The notes under the pieces are model-generated. The model worked only from the letters and a program-made list of their open reading frames with translations, was not told the DNA's origin and made no database searches. DNA of 64,000 nt. Origin: Platycnemis pennipes. Its lineage: Eukaryota > Arthropoda > Insecta > Odonata > Platycnemididae. Both the position numbers and the translations under genes were made by a program. The DNA lies in NCBI GenBank assembly GCA_933228895.1, contig OW121852.1, positions 133,233,544 to 133,297,543 of the forward strand, given 5' to 3'. Shown in pieces: positions 32,569 through 43,771 of this stretch (position 1 is its first letter; every line of letters starts with the position of its first letter).

Positions 32569-33740
32569 CAGGGTGCGGCCACATAACTTCCTTTTTTCAA
32601 AACTTAATCAAACCCATTGTATGAATTAAAATTTTTTTATTTATATTTTATAATGTAGGCACATATCTAAAGTTCTGTTTTACATAGTTTTGAAGATCAG
32701 ATCAGGTAAGTGACGTCCCCCATTTATTAGTCCCCAGTTTAAGTAAACCGATTTCTGGCGTTTGTCACGACTCTCGCCAGCATAGCAGGGTAATGTTGGC
32801 ACTTTCTTCCTGGATGTTGGTGTTCAAAGTTTGTAGGGTCCTTGGACGGTTCACATAAACACAGGATTTCAAAAAACTCCATGGAAAAAATAACAAGGGT
32901 CCAAATCGGGAGAGCGGGTCGGCCACTCCAAATCGCCCCTTATTGAGATGAGGCGCTCTGGGAAGTGTTCACTCAAAACATTTATTGATATCGATGCTCT
33001 CGAAGTGTGAGCCGTTGATCCGTCTTGTTGGAACCAATTATATCCTTAGTCCAACTCATTTAGCCGTGGAAAAACCCTTCCCGTAACATGTTTACATACC
33101 GGTCTGAATTCACTGTCACTTTGACTTCATTTTCCTCAAAGAACCAGGGACCAATAATTCCAGCTGAGGAAATTGCTTACCACACTGTGACTTTAGGTGA
33201 ATGCAAAGGCCTTTGATGCAGTTCTCGAGGATTGGTGGTGTCAGCCCAGTAGCGCATGTTTTGTTTGTAGACGGATCCACACAAATAAAAATGGGCTTCA
33301 TAGTTAAAAACACAATAGCGTCCTTAGGAACGATCTCGAGAAGAACCTCACACGCGTTCCTCCGAGAATTGCAGTCACGTTCAGAAAGTTCCTGCACAGT
33401 CGCCATCTTGTAACGATGTTAATGAAGATCATCATGAAGAATTTTCCTCACAGAGCGATCGGAAAGTTGAAGGGCAGACATGTTTGCGCGCCGAACACCG
33501 TGGTGATTGAAAATTGGAGCTCTCAATGTTCTCAGGTGATCTAATGGGCCGAGGGACTCCAGTGTTTTGTCTTGTCGCACTTGGGGTTTGTCTGAACGTA
33601 GTGACCCATGTAACAATCTTAGAATCTCAGACTTAGCCCCCCCCGAAGGAAATTTCTGGCTACGTGCCTGCCGGGATGTAGTAAAACGTGATTGGTTTGT
33701 AATTTTCTTCCCGTAATGGAAATTTTGATGACGTATCTCC
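32569..33740 (-). pseudogene. IS630/mariner-type transposase pseudogene
   Basis: On the minus strand the region reads, in order and with several frame changes: LSDRSVRKILHDDLH (33419-33465, helix-turn-helix part), MATVQELSERDCNSRR (33406 down), IFICVDPSTNKTCATGL then LCIHLKSQCGKQF (33116-33300; the first catalytic-D region normally DEAHF..G.VN..N.R.W is changed), WFQQDGSTAHTSRASI (about 32985-33045; second catalytic D in QQDG) and LEWPTRSPDLDPCYFF (about 32895-32950; third carboxylate in the SPDL-P block). CAGGGTGCGGCC at 32569 looks like the transposon end beyond the C-terminus. Such transposases cut and paste into TA sites. Frameshifts and a damaged first motif make it inactive. Confidence 0.8.
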
Positions 33741-33759
33741 ATTGTATTTCATCCATCCA

Positions 33760-34554
33760 GCGGCTCTCTTTCAACTCGTCAACTCAGCATATTACTCACC
33801 GCCTTCACGCTATCCTCAATACCTTGCCTCTTCTCTTGCTTGCCCTAACTCACCCAAGCATTCCACCTTTAATGTTTCTGCAGCTCTCCTTCCTCTCGTG
33901 GTAGCTGTTATCACCACGCAATATCTTTCCTCCTCCTAATCTCTGACGGCAATCTTCCCGACCATGTTCAGCACCTCTCCTTCACTCCTCCGCCTTCTCG
34001 TCCATCGTGCCATTCCCCTGCCATACACCCACATTCCTAAGCCCAACACCATCATTCGAATATTTTCTCCCTCTCCTCCTCTAGTCTCCGATCTATATAG
34101 TGCCGCATTAAGCTATTCCCTAGCCTTCTCTTCACATCCCTGCTAAAGATCTTGCCGTAAGTAATCTTCTGTGAGTATTTCTTCTCTTAATGTCATTACT
34201 ACCACACCCAATGTTCGTACAACGTGCTTTTCAAGAAAGAGAAAGTTCCACTGGTTCCAACACATGTCCCCCAGCCTTATGTTAAGTTTTGCATCTTCTG
34301 CAGGGAAAATCTTACAGTATTAGTTTTCTTGTGATGTATTCGTCTCCCAAATCCTTAATCACACTGGATTGGTGAAACATTTAACAGTGATTGTCACCCG
34401 TTTGAGTGTCCCATCGACTAATGCCTTGTAATTTGCGCACCAAACCAATTAAAATGACCCCTCTTTCAACTTTAAACAAGTTGCAGCCTTCAGCCATTTC
34501 CTCCACACATGTATCTTGAAGGGTGTCGAGGACAACGGGCGACCCTTCCACTCT
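33760..34554. other. Probable decayed RTE-type sequence, otherwise nothing
   Basis: CT-rich on +. On - there are faint echoes of the RTE C-terminus (MVGKIAVRD and RRRKD-like text at about 33920-33970) in the order expected from the copy at 57176. Too decayed to delimit. ORFs on + (60-70 codons) are compositional. Confidence 0.3.
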
Positions 34555-35081
34555 CAATGGGGGCGTTTACACGGAGCCGAAATCGAAAATTTGTACACGA
34601 AATCGTTAGATGGAAAAGAAATAAGAAATTTAGTGAAAAAATTAATCTTCTAACCACAGCCATTCACTCATAAATCAAAAATTAAAATAAGCAAAAGGTG
34701 ACGCCCACCGAAAAAGCTGCTTTGATAACATTGACGTCATTTTCCTCCCGTCCTTGACTGCTTTTTGGGGAAGGGGGAAGGGAGTGGAGTTCTCGGAAGG
34801 TTGCTCGCACAGATGCTGTCGAAATCGCTCCCATTGGCAGAGTCAGCTGTGTCCCCACCATTGCGATGAGGCAAAGTAGCTTAGCGGACTCAATTGTGAT
34901 TGGACGAAGTCGATATGCGTCAGAGGTTGCACCACACCCACTTTTCCGAAGGGGTTAAAAACATTAGGTTTTCGCCGCTTATAATTCGAGAGTTAATTGA
35001 CGGATCAAAATACGGAAAAATACGGGTCTTTTTATTTTACAAAGTCTCTCAGATTCGGCAATTAAAAATATGGTAAACGAC
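34555..35081 (+). mobile_element. GGGGNCGTTTAC-ended MITE, well-preserved copy
   Basis: Ends ATGGGGGCGTTTAC and, inverted, GTAAACGACCCCAT; TCA flanks each side (34552-34554 and the three bases after 35081), a candidate 3-bp duplication. Interior blocks GAAATCGTTAGATGGAAA, GACTCAATTGTGATTGGACG and TTTTCGCCGCTTATAA are shared with the copies at 28378 and 36115. No ORF. Confidence 0.8.
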
Positions 35082-35398
35082 CCCATTCATGCCATCCGAA
35101 TTCAGGTATTCTCACCTGGGCGTACTTATCCACGCGTATGAGAGGATCACAATAAAAGAACTTTGTTGAGGGAAAATCACGCACGTATCCTAATATGACG
35201 AGAAAAATCGGGGAAGAGGGCAGAATTGTGTAACAAGCAGCGTAGTTTTAATTGCTCAGGGAATATGTTGGGGAAGGTATAGATTGATGTGCTGTATGTT
35301 AGAGCCAGATAAACCCCAAGGAATTGAGGTCAGAAAAAGCATCAGGAATAGACAATGGCTCATCCAAGTCACTGGAGTACAATGGGTAAACCGAATTC

Positions 35399-35475
35399 AG
35401 AGCTTGTGTGGCATAGAAAGGGTAAGGCGTTTGCCTGGAAGAGATCGCCAATTCGAATCCTCTTCTCGAAAGAGA
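35399..35475 (+). mobile_element. tRNA-like SINE head or tRNA pseudogene
   Basis: TGGCATAGAAAGG (A-box-like) at about 35408 and AATTCGAATCC (B-box-like) at about 35450 are spaced as in a tRNA. Between them lies AAGGCGTTTGCCTGGAAGAG. I could not close a full cloverleaf, so a SINE head is more likely than a functional tRNA gene. Confidence 0.45.
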
Positions 35476-35519
35476 ACAGAGCGTAGAACAATGCTGTAGA
35501 ACTGTGCTAAGACGTGTTT

Positions 35520-36108
35520 TAGAATTAATAAGTTTTATTTCACTCCGAGCAAAGGCAGGAAACACAAACAAATAATAAAGATTTCAAGAGGACCAGTTTT
35601 ATGACTGACTTGATAATTTTTTAAACCATTTAATTAAAGTTTCTCCAGAGAGAGAAAAACCATAATAGAGGCGTACATGAAGTGATGAACGTATTTTGAT
35701 CGCCGCACGTAACATATCATTCACGTTTATTCTAATCTGTGTTTCATGTCTGAATTTTCCTATCGTGGCGGTTCCATCCGGAGACATTTCCTTCTCATGT
35801 TTGCTGGTCGCTCTTCGAACTTGCCTCCCTCAGTCCAACGCCCAAATCAATTTCCTCCCTCCTACGCGGATAATCGACACCTTCAACCATCCTATCGATT
35901 CCGCAGCACACCACATACTCGATTGGCTTCTAAGTTTCGCCCGCTTCCAGTTTCCTCATCCACCACGTCCTCCCTAACCAAACACATCTTCCCCTACCGA
36001 ACACAACTCCTCTCTCGTCCAAAACATTTCAGCACTCGAGTTTGACGGGTATTTAAGAAATGATTTTAATTAAATCATATAGAGTCCTATTTTATCATTT
36101 TTCTTGTT
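35520..36108. other. No feature recognised
   Basis: Overlapping ORFs on + (35696-35977 and 35746-36045) are proline/serine/threonine/arginine-rich by composition and show no domain. Confidence 0.45.
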
Positions 36109-36114
36109 TAATGG

Positions 36115-36625
36115 GGGCGTTTACTCGGAACCAAAATCGCAATTTTGTGCACGAAATCGTTAGATGGAAACAAAAAACGAATTTTAGTGAGAACATTAAT
36201 CTTCTAACCACAACCATTCACTCATAAATCGAAAATTTAAATAAGCAAAAGGTGACGCCTACCGAAAAAGTTGCTGTGATAACATTGACGTCATTTTCCT
36301 CTCGTCCTTGACTGCTCTTATGGGAAGGGAAGGGAGTGGAGGGGGATGCTCGCACAAAAGCTGTCGCAACTGCTTCTATTGGCAGAGTCAACTGTGTCCC
36401 CCCCATTGCGATGAGGCAAAGTATCTTCGCGGGCTCAGTTGTGATTGGACGAAGTCGATATTCGTCGGAGGTTGCACCACGCCCACTTTTCCGAAAGGGT
36501 TAACAACATCAGTTTTTCGCCGCTTATAACTCGAGAAATAATAGACGCATCAAAAAACAGAAAAATTCGGGTCTTTTTATTTTACAAACCCCATCAGATT
36601 CGGTAATTAAAAAAAGTATGGTGAA
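36115..36625 (+). mobile_element. GGGGNCGTTTAC-ended MITE, further copy
   Basis: Starts GGGGGCGTTTACTCGG and ends TGGTGAACGACCC. It carries the same interior as the 34555 copy in the same orientation, about 1.5 kb away. Flanks show no clear duplication. Confidence 0.8.
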
Positions 36626-36930
36626 CGACCCAATTCGGAATTCATTCACGTAGATTTAAAATTTTTAACATCTATTTTAGCGTTTTTTTAGAGTACAAAT
36701 GCATTGTAATCATCTGCTTAATGACCTAATTCCTTCAACCTCCTCCCCCTTGTTCTCCGTACATGTTCTCCCACCTCCATATTCTAATGCGGTTTGCACT
36801 TGTTGGTTCCTTCTGGATTGTTCTTCCTTCCCTTCCCCCCACCTCCTTCTCGTCGTTTTTTGATAAACTTCCCCTCACCCCCTCCAAACTCTTCGGGTAT
36901 ATGTTCACGTCCCTCCCTCTCTCTGTATTT
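36626..36930. other. CT-rich sequence, no gene
   Basis: Pyrimidine-rich plus strand leading into the GAAACCGGTC motif. It may be the remains of a Penelope-like terminal region, but no ORF supports this. Confidence 0.35.
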
Positions 36931-36933
36931 TAC

Positions 36934-36970
36934 TCTTGATGATGAACTGTAGGGGTTGAAACCGGTCTAG
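36934..36970 (+). ncRNA. Hammerhead-like motif, degraded (Penelope-type)
   Basis: TTGATGA, a short putative stem, then GAAACCGGTC. This has the order of a hammerhead ribozyme core (CUGAUGA .. GAAA .. GUC) with the short ACCGGT palindrome reported for Penelope-like elements. Stem I cannot be closed convincingly here and the C of CUGAUGA is T. Compare 61163-61205. Confidence 0.3.
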
Positions 36971-37067
36971 TCATTCCAAATAAATTATGGAATTAACCAA
37001 GTACTTTTACTTTTACTATGTCCAAATACTACGTAGTAAACTTGCCGATCATCGATTTTATTCGATA

Positions 37068-37395
37068 AAAGGTGTTACGATAGGTTGAGTAGTGTATCGG
37101 GATTTAATACAAGAATTAGAGTGAGAATAATTTTATGACCGTAGGTTGCAGTACAGATTAAATCTCCTGCGGAAATTTAAAGCGCTGAAAAAAGGATAGC
37201 TTTACTGAAGATGTTTGGTGCACATTTAAAACCTCTACATATTACGCTAGATTTCACCAGATAAAAAAGACTAGAGGAATAGATTGTTGTACCATTATAT
37301 TTAAAATATCATGTTTGCCGCGTATCGTAAGAGAATATAATAGACAGCATATCAAAGGGATAGGTAGGTGAAATATTATAAGAGTACCCAGTCTG
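37068..37395 (+). pseudogene. LINE-B RT C-terminal fragment, strongly decayed
   Basis: AGGTGTTACGATAGGTTGAG, AATACAAGAATTAGAGTGAG and ATAGCTTTACTGAAGATG follow the LINE-B sequence at 39742-39880 at lower identity. No continuous frame, no tail. Confidence 0.7.
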
Positions 37396-37574
37396 TAGTG
37401 CAAGGTGCATGTATTAACATTACTAAGCTATGAATGATTGGTAAATACAGATGAATATATTTAGATTACTCCCATTATAACCAATGATCCCTTCAATATT
37501 ATGTACATAATATCCCTCTAGAGGCATGTGATAATCTAACATGTTTCCACGTAGAAGCCTATAGTAGTATGTCC

Positions 37575-38148
37575 ATAGTACATCTACATAATATCCTGCA
37601 AGCCACCAAAGGTGTGTGGCAGGGGGTGAATTCTCACCAAACATGCACTACATATCATGCATAAAAAATGATTAGTATTTATATATATAAACATGCTGTT
37701 AGTTGTGTTAGCTTCAAGTCCTTACACCAACATGCAACTACCAATGTTATCCATTGCTACACTCGTATTGGGCATATTTACCGCTATTCATATCCCTAAT
37801 TGTACGAGGAAAAAAGGACATTTTGAATCTGTCAGTTCGGCAATCTATTTCTCTAATTTGTGATTATGTTTCAGTCTACCATAGTGAGTTGGGGTTCGCT
37901 AAATATTTTTTGCATCATCACTGAAAATATGGTATTGGAATTTGTTTAAGAGATTAGGTCTAAATTTCAACCTGCGATTTGACAATGATTCCAAATTCAA
38001 TTCATTTAATAGACTGGTTACGCTAATAAGGTTATCATACCGGCCCTCTACAAACCTTGCCGATCTCCGCTGCACACGTTCAAGTTTGTTATTTAGACCG
38101 ATTTCGTAGGGATCCCGTACACTGGCAGCATATTCCAAATGAGTAACT
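37575..38148 (-). pseudogene. LINE-A fragment: tail, 3'UTR, RT C-terminus
   Basis: Inverted tail at 37580-37625 with a shortened hairpin loop, the A-type 3'UTR, then the RT, open from about 38150 to 37899 (YAASVRDPYEIGLNNKLERV, RRSARFVEGRYDNLISVTSL, LESLSNRRLKFRPNLLNKF). The WDP motif has become RDP. The upstream break at about 38148 abuts a B-type tail on the opposite strand. Confidence 0.8.
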
Positions 38149-38230
38149 ACAGTGAGTACACTCTTGGTGATCTTCCCCACTACCACACACCCTCGCGGTG
38201 GCTTGCAGCCAGTTGCGCAGATGTAGATGC
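38149..38230 (+). mobile_element. LINE-B 3' tail joined to an opposite-strand LINE-A
   Basis: ACACTCTTGGTGATCTTCCC then the hairpin (loop CTCGC) and a mutated end GCGCAGATGTAGATG. It has no RT of its own. Confidence 0.75.
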
Positions 38231-38544
38231 TGATTGGATGAAGATCGTCTCCACAGTCGTTTCGAGTCCAAGGGAATCTCGAACGGGGCAGTGGCCTACT
38301 TGCGTCTTGCGAGGGCTGGGAGTGACCTCTCTCTCTCTCTGCGAGCGAGCAACGCAACAGGTCGCGTTCCCCCGGGGGCGTCGAGGCCTCTGTCTGGGCC
38401 CCAAGCGGAGAGGAGAGGCTCCCTTGCGACCCTCGGAGCTAGCGGTGGACGGAAAGCTTTGGATGCCCGGATTCTAGGAGGCTGACCCGATTCGCGGTCA
38501 CCAGGGGCCGCCCTCACCCCGCGCGACTTAAGGGAGATAAGTGC
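38231..38544. other. GC-rich unique stretch
   Basis: Strongly GC/CpG-rich to about 38525, with ORFs on both strands in overlapping frames (74-112 codons). A (CT) microsatellite run lies at 38327-38341. No domain and no rRNA or tRNA match that I can support. Possible CpG island. Confidence 0.4.
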
Positions 38545-38643
38545 AAGATGATGCCTCTTGCGTTATAGCACTGTAGTATCTGCTTGGACCGCAACACGGC
38601 TACCGTGCGGCGATATGTAAAGATTTCTAAAGAACAGTACGAT
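38545..38643 (+). repeat. Direct repeat flanking a LINE-B copy, left
   Basis: AGATGATGCCTCTTGCGTTA, GCTTGGACCGCAACACGGCT, GATATGTAAAGATTTCTAAA. A ~95-bp near copy lies at 39157-39252, on the other side of the LINE-B fragment. The two differ at more than ten positions, so this is not a fresh target duplication. Confidence 0.75.
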
Positions 38644-39154
38644 CTACATCTACACGATACCCTGCAAGCCACCGTGAGGGTGTGTGGCAGGGGGTGAAGA
38701 TCAACAAGAATGCACTACCGACATGCAAACAAGCAACAACAGGGTCTCATGCAACTACACTGTTAGCATCTATAGTATTTAAGGGATTAATACATGCCTC
38801 ATGCATTACAGACTACTCTAAAATATTTCCCCTTTGCTGTGCTGCCTATTCTGTTCTCTTATATAGTACGGGGAAAAAGTGCCATTTTGAATCTATCAGT
38901 ACGACAATCTATCTCTCTAATTTTATTTATCTGGTCGAATCTAGCATAAGACGCTGTTGTTCTTAATATATGCCTAGCATCTTCAGTAAATCTATCCGAT
39001 TGAAATTTCTCTTATATATTTAATCTGTACTGTAACCTACGCTCTGATAATGATTCCCACCCTAATTCTTTTATTAATTCTGAAACGCTACTAAACCTAT
39101 CGTAACTTTTTTTAACGAATCTAGCTGCTCTACGCTGCACACTGCCTAGTTCTA
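38644..39154 (-). pseudogene. LINE-B fragment: tail, 3'UTR, RT C-terminus
   Basis: Inverted tail CTACATCTACACGATACCCT with a complete hairpin, the LINE-B 3'UTR, and RT traces including the TEDARHI..-type and ELG/VQRRAARFVKK-type blocks near 39120. Frameshifts throughout. Confidence 0.8.
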
Positions 39155-39156
39155 AA

Positions 39157-39252
39157 GATGATGCCTCTTATGTTATAGCACTGTACCTACTTGGACCGCA
39201 CCACGGCTACTGTGTGGTGATATGTAAAGATTTGTAAAGGAACAGTATGATC
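39157..39252 (+). repeat. Direct repeat flanking a LINE-B copy, right
   Basis: Second copy of the 38545-38643 unit: AGATGATGCCTCTTATGTTA, CTTGGACCGCACCACGGCTA. It is followed by unrelated sequence. Confidence 0.75.
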
Positions 39253-39354
39253 ATATAGTACAGAGAATATTACAGCACGTATCTACTTGAAAAGTATATT
39301 CACTAATGAGACTTTAACGCCACATGATATGACACACCCAAGTGTTTATTCACT

Positions 39355-40215
39355 CACTTCAGTGGTGCGACAAATGGCAGTTGGAACTTAACCGAAAAAA
39401 GTGTGTGGCTATCAATTTTGGGGGGGGGATAATTCGAAAGCGCAATCCTATAAAATTAGTAACACGAAGATCGAAATCGTTGAAACTATAAGGTAGGTGT
39501 GACAATAACTAAAGATTTATCGTGGGGAAGACACAGCCGGGAAATATGCGGCCGAGCGAAGAGGTAGCTAGGATTTACAAAAAGAGTGCTTGGGAAATGC
39601 GATGAGAAGACAAAAGAGCGATGCTACTTTTCACTAGTTAGGCCCCTCCTTGAGTATGCAGCCAGCGTATGGGATCCGAATGAATTAGGTTTGATCAGAG
39701 AACTAGACAGTGTGCAGCGTAGAGCAGCTAGGTTCGTTAAAAGGTGTTACGATAGGTTGAGTAGCGTTTCAGAATTAATACAAGAATTAGGGTGGGAATC
39801 ATTATCAGAGCGTAGATTAAAGTTCAGATTAAATCTATTGCAGAAATTTCAATCGGATAGCTTTACTGAAGATGTTAGGCACATATTAAGAACACCAGCG
39901 TATTGTGCTTGATTCGACCAGATAAATAAGATTAGAGAGATAGATTGTCTTACTGATAGATTCAAAATGGCTTTTTTACCCCGCACTATAGGAGAACAGA
40001 ATAGGCAGCATATCAAACGGATAGGTAGGGGAAATATTTTCGAGTATTCTTTAGTGCATGATGCATGTGTTAATCCCTTAATAACTATAGATGCAGTGTA
40101 GTTGCATGAGACCCTGTTGTTGCTTGTTTGCATGTAAGTATTGCACGCTTGGTGATCTTCACCTCCTGCCACACACCCTCGCGGTGGCTTGCAGGGTATC
40201 GTGTAGATGTAGATT
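39355..40215 (+). pseudogene. LINE-B copy: thumb, RT C-terminus, 3'UTR and intact tail
   Basis: The best LINE-B copy in the window. 39360-39480 keeps WQLELN-type text and the KKVCGYQFW block; from 39586 the frame is open to 39912 and reads MLGKCDEKTKERCYFSLVRP, LLEYAASVWDPNELGLIREL, DSVQRRAARFVKRCYDRLSS and ESLSERRLKFRLNLLQKFQ. A stop at 39910 precedes DQINKIREIDC.T.RFKM-like text. The 3'UTR ends with the tail at 40140-40215: hairpin with loop CTCGC and ATCGTGTAGATGTAGAT. Confidence 0.85.
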
Positions 40216-41020
40216 CAAACACTTCGCCTAGTCCTATGTTAGGGACTGTTAGGGGTGAGTGCAGGCGAAACGGTGGTTGCGTTATCGTAGCCGCAACGAG
40301 TGCTCCAGGAACAAATACCGCTCCATCCGCCGCTGTCCGGCTGCAGTATTCCGTCAGAGGCTGGGCCGAGGGAATTGGCGGGAAAGGGTCTGATCTTCAT
40401 GGACCGTGCCTTATAGCCACTGACATATTTTTTTATGAATTCGTTTGTGCAAAGGGGATTCCGATATTGACCACAGAAGCAGCCGGGCCGAGACGTATAT
40501 TGTGGAATGAGGGAGCTATCTCGTCCTCAAACACTTTGTGCTTGAGGTACCTCGAGGCAAAAATACTCTTTTGGAGAAAAGGTGAAGTGTAAATTGCGAT
40601 AAGTAAAAGTCTTTGCAGTGTGTCTACATCTACACGATACCTCCTCACGACACCTCATGAATCCAGAGTTAATCAATAAGGCCCAGCTCTGTTTCCATGT
40701 GGCTCGGTTTCGTTTCCTAGCATCGACCTATTTATAATAATGCTACGAACTATAACCCAAACGAAAAGTTACAAATGTTTACTTAGTAAATAACACTCTT
40801 TTTGATTCCTGCACTTTAACTTTTTCCGTTACGTCCCAAGTAGCCTGTCCACCACTGGCTTCAGGAAATAGGATGAGGCTCTCCATAGCGCATTAAATGC
40901 CCTTGTTGTCCCCGCTCCACCCGAAAATGATATGTCGACTGGAAAAGAAAGATATTTCTGGCACTTTTACTGTTCTCAAGCAAATAAGTCAGCCACGTGC
41001 TCTTCGGTAAGAATGGGACT
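40216..41020. other. No feature recognised
   Basis: Contains a 154-codon ORF at 40128-40592 (+), which begins inside the LINE tail and has no domain. A short inverted LINE tail remnant, TCTACATCTACACGATACC, lies at about 40623-40641. Confidence 0.5.
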
Positions 41021-41027
41021 AATGGGG

Positions 41028-41125
41028 TCGTTTATCACACTTTTTTATTGACGAATCTGATGGACATTGTAAAATAAAAAGACCCGTATTTACCCGTTTT
41101 TGATCCGTCCATTATTTCTCGATTT
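41028..41125 (-). mobile_element. GGGGNCGTTTAC-ended MITE, terminal fragment
   Basis: TAATGGGGTCGTTTATCACA, then AAATAAAAAGACCCGTATTT and TTTTTGATCCGTCCATTATT, that is only the first ~95 bp of the family. Confidence 0.75.
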
Positions 41126-41508
41126 AAAATTGCCATTTCACTTAGTAAGTACGCTGATATAACGACGGTATTAATTTTGGCCACTTTTTTCATTTCGGAC
41201 CACTGTGCGTTGTCCCCGTCTAACTTCTGCGGAGAAGCGAGCAATATTCGGCGTTGAAAAAGAAACAATTGTTGAAGAAATAATTGTTTAATACGGCGGG
41301 GAAACGGCTACGGTCATATATCCTGTTTGATCCCCCTTTTCTTATTTCCTATTGAACTTGGGAAGTGAATCCCGAGGATTACCCAGGAGAAAAGCAACAT
41401 CCCACCATTTATTTATTCGGATTTTCTTTTTACACGACAGCAATCGATACTTTGTAGTCACATCTTTAATTTCGCGCGATCACAATGTAAATCATGGACT
41501 CAAATTAA

Positions 41509-42441
41509 GGTGGCTCCACCGAATTGTGAAGTAGATGTCATTTTTGTGAAAATTTCAGGACACATCGTTTGTGTCCATTGATTGGCAATAAATACTTTGA
41601 CCTTTCCATAATATATTTGAAGAAAAAAGACGCTGAAAATCAGATATTTTATACGTGGTTATACGGCTCTTGCAGTAAAATTTGCAGATTCATAATGTAA
41701 GGAGAAATGTCGTTTTGACGAAAAACTAATGTAAGATGCGCAATTTTATGTAGAACTTAGCATTGTAAAAAAGTGCTGGCCTTACCACACTTGTTTAATT
41801 GATATTAATAAATGTTTGCTCGAAAAAAAGGAGAAAAGTATTAATTACATGAAAGTGGCGCTAGAGTATTTTGTTGTCGTTGGCAACGGTACCAGTGACG
41901 GAACGTGCTTACAAGCCTATTTACTAACTTAATTTAGGAATATACCTTACCAAGGCCTTCTTATATTTTTTACGTAATTTAAATATTTCATTGGTTATTG
42001 ACATTGTGTAATTAATACCAATGCTTCCAAATGGTAGCAGCGTCATTGTTGCCTAACAAATTTCAAAACTATGAATGTTAATAACATTGAAAACAAAGAG
42101 TTGTATTTGCAAGGGAATAGTTTAAAACTAAATAAGAAAATATTTAACCAATTTTAGAACACGTAATAGTAGGAATGAGCAAGTTTTCGCATTTTGTAAA
42201 TTAAACGTGGCAACAACATGTCAGTCATGTTTCGAAGGCAAAATGGGGAAAAAGATCTCGTAAAAAATAGAATTCAACTACAACTCGCTATAAAATAGCA
42301 TACTAATACAATTATTGTGTATGCGTTGTCACCCTATAGATGATTTTCCATATAGATGTTTTTCTGGTTCGGTATTTATTCATTAAATAACAAATAGCTC
42401 TTTTACGGGAGTTTGAATCGCGGAGTCACGGTGGAGCCTCC
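41509..42441 (+). mobile_element. TTAA-family non-autonomous DNA transposon, copy 4 (complete)
   Basis: 933 bp, GGTGGCTCCACCG to CGGTGGAGCCTCC, with perfect TTAA on both sides (41505-41508 and 42442-42445). The best pair of ends among the five copies. No coding capacity. Confidence 0.92.
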
Positions 42442-42445
42442 TTAA

Positions 42446-42954
42446 GCTACGGTTTTAGAAAAGGAACAGGGGCGCTACGGGGGCCAAAAACGGAACTCAC
42501 TTAGCAAGTGACATCTGGAAGCGCGCATGTTTTCCCCATCATTAAACGACGGAAGTTGACTCCTCCTAGACTCCATGGAAACGACTATTAATGCCTTGTT
42601 TAAGGGAGGAGAGTTTCAAAACCGTGATAGTTTTCGTGGGTTGTTTATAGCAGGCACATATTCACTACAGCTGGGGGACTCCGAAATACAGTACACTAAC
42701 TCGTTACGTCAGCAAGATGGCAGCACAATCTTGCTGACGTTTCTGAGATTTCAAATGGTCTTAAATTTAACATTTAATTATCTAGTAAACTAATATTTAT
42801 CACCCAAACTTAGAATCACTAATACAGCTCTTATGGAAAGAAAAGAAAATTTTATCATGGCGGTTTTTATTGTTGTGGCGAAGACCTATCTCGGAAGGGA
42901 TAATTATCGATATATGTATATGTATATAATCATATCGACCTTGATGAGCGAAAA
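42446..42954. other. No feature recognised
   Basis: Includes a 72-codon ORF at 42575-42793 with no domain, a small palindrome (GTCAGCAAGATGG..CTTGCTGAC at 42707-42742) and a TATATGTATATG microsatellite at 42912-42930. Confidence 0.5.
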
Positions 42955-43453
42955 GTTGCGGAATCTGTCGATTGATTGGCTTTGTCTCTCGTGGTACTTT
43001 GACATGTGGTAGTTAACTGCTGAACCACACTCACAAATAGCAACTGCGATGAGAGTTCAAGTCGATACCGGGCATGAGTCGAAGACTGCACGATCGAGCC
43101 ATTATTGAAGCCAGTCCACTTTACAGCGGAGATTTTTGCATCACAATCCAGCAAATGGCAACGAAAGCAATGCAACACGACAGATACCCGGAATTCGGAT
43201 AAAGTAACAGGGATTTTCCTTCAGGAAGGGAAGTTCCTACTCTTTAAAGGATGGGAACTTAAAATAAATGCAAATGGAATTAATTGCTTGAAGAATTTCA
43301 TGAATATTTAAGCATCGATCACTCGTGACATCGAACGCTTCTACTTTGTTATGAAAACGCCGAGCTAGCGGTTTTAAGTTGCATAGCAGTTGGTGCAGCC
43401 GCATTGCAGCAGTGGCGACAGCGATATATATCGCTCATCTCGCGGCTGCGATA
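42955..43453 (+). mobile_element. GTAGCAGT-family MITE, copy 3 (right end lost)
   Basis: Shares AATAGCAACTGCGATG, TTAATTGCTTGAAGAATTTC and GTTGGTGCAGCCGCAT with the copies at 15917 and 17965. The right terminal repeat stops at GCGGCTGCGATA, where a LINE tail begins at 43454 partway through its hairpin. This is a junction between two damaged elements. Confidence 0.7.
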
Positions 43454-43560
43454 GCCACCACGAGAGTGTGTGGCAGGGGGTAAAGATCACCAAACGTGCA
43501 CTATTGACATGCAACTACGCTACTACATGGAAACATGCTAGATATTATCACCACATTTAG
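43454..43560 (-). mobile_element. LINE-B 3' tail and 3'UTR fragment, end missing
   Basis: GCCACCACGAGAGTGTGTGG-CAGGGGG then AAAGATCACCAAACGTGCAC and TGACATGCAACTACG. The terminal GTAGAT repeats and half of the hairpin are absent. Confidence 0.7.
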
Positions 43561-43771
43561 CTAGGATGTCGTGCACTACAATAGGATATATATGGCCGAC
43601 TCCACTCACGAGCAAAATACCAATGCGCTTATAATTCCCTCGAGGCCGGAATCATGGTCGATAATGTATCGATTGTGGATTAAATATCGACCCCTCCTGC
43701 CATATAAGTCGACGCTTACACATGGAAGTGCTACTTTCGAGCGACTTGCGTTTGTAATGGGGCTAATTATA

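Noticed and set aside
32700..32716. CAGGTAAGTGACGT as a second recursive splice site
   Set aside because: No pyrimidine tract precedes it, and it lies within the IS630-type element.
32569..33740. An intact, active transposase
   Set aside because: Several frame changes and a damaged first catalytic block.
35399..35475. Functional tRNA gene
   Set aside because: A- and B-box-like words are present but no complete cloverleaf could be built.
38240..38525. GC-rich stretch as ribosomal DNA
   Set aside because: I cannot match it to conserved rRNA blocks.
40128..40592. 154-codon ORF as a gene
   Set aside because: Its start is the antisense-free LINE tail sequence and the remainder has no domain.
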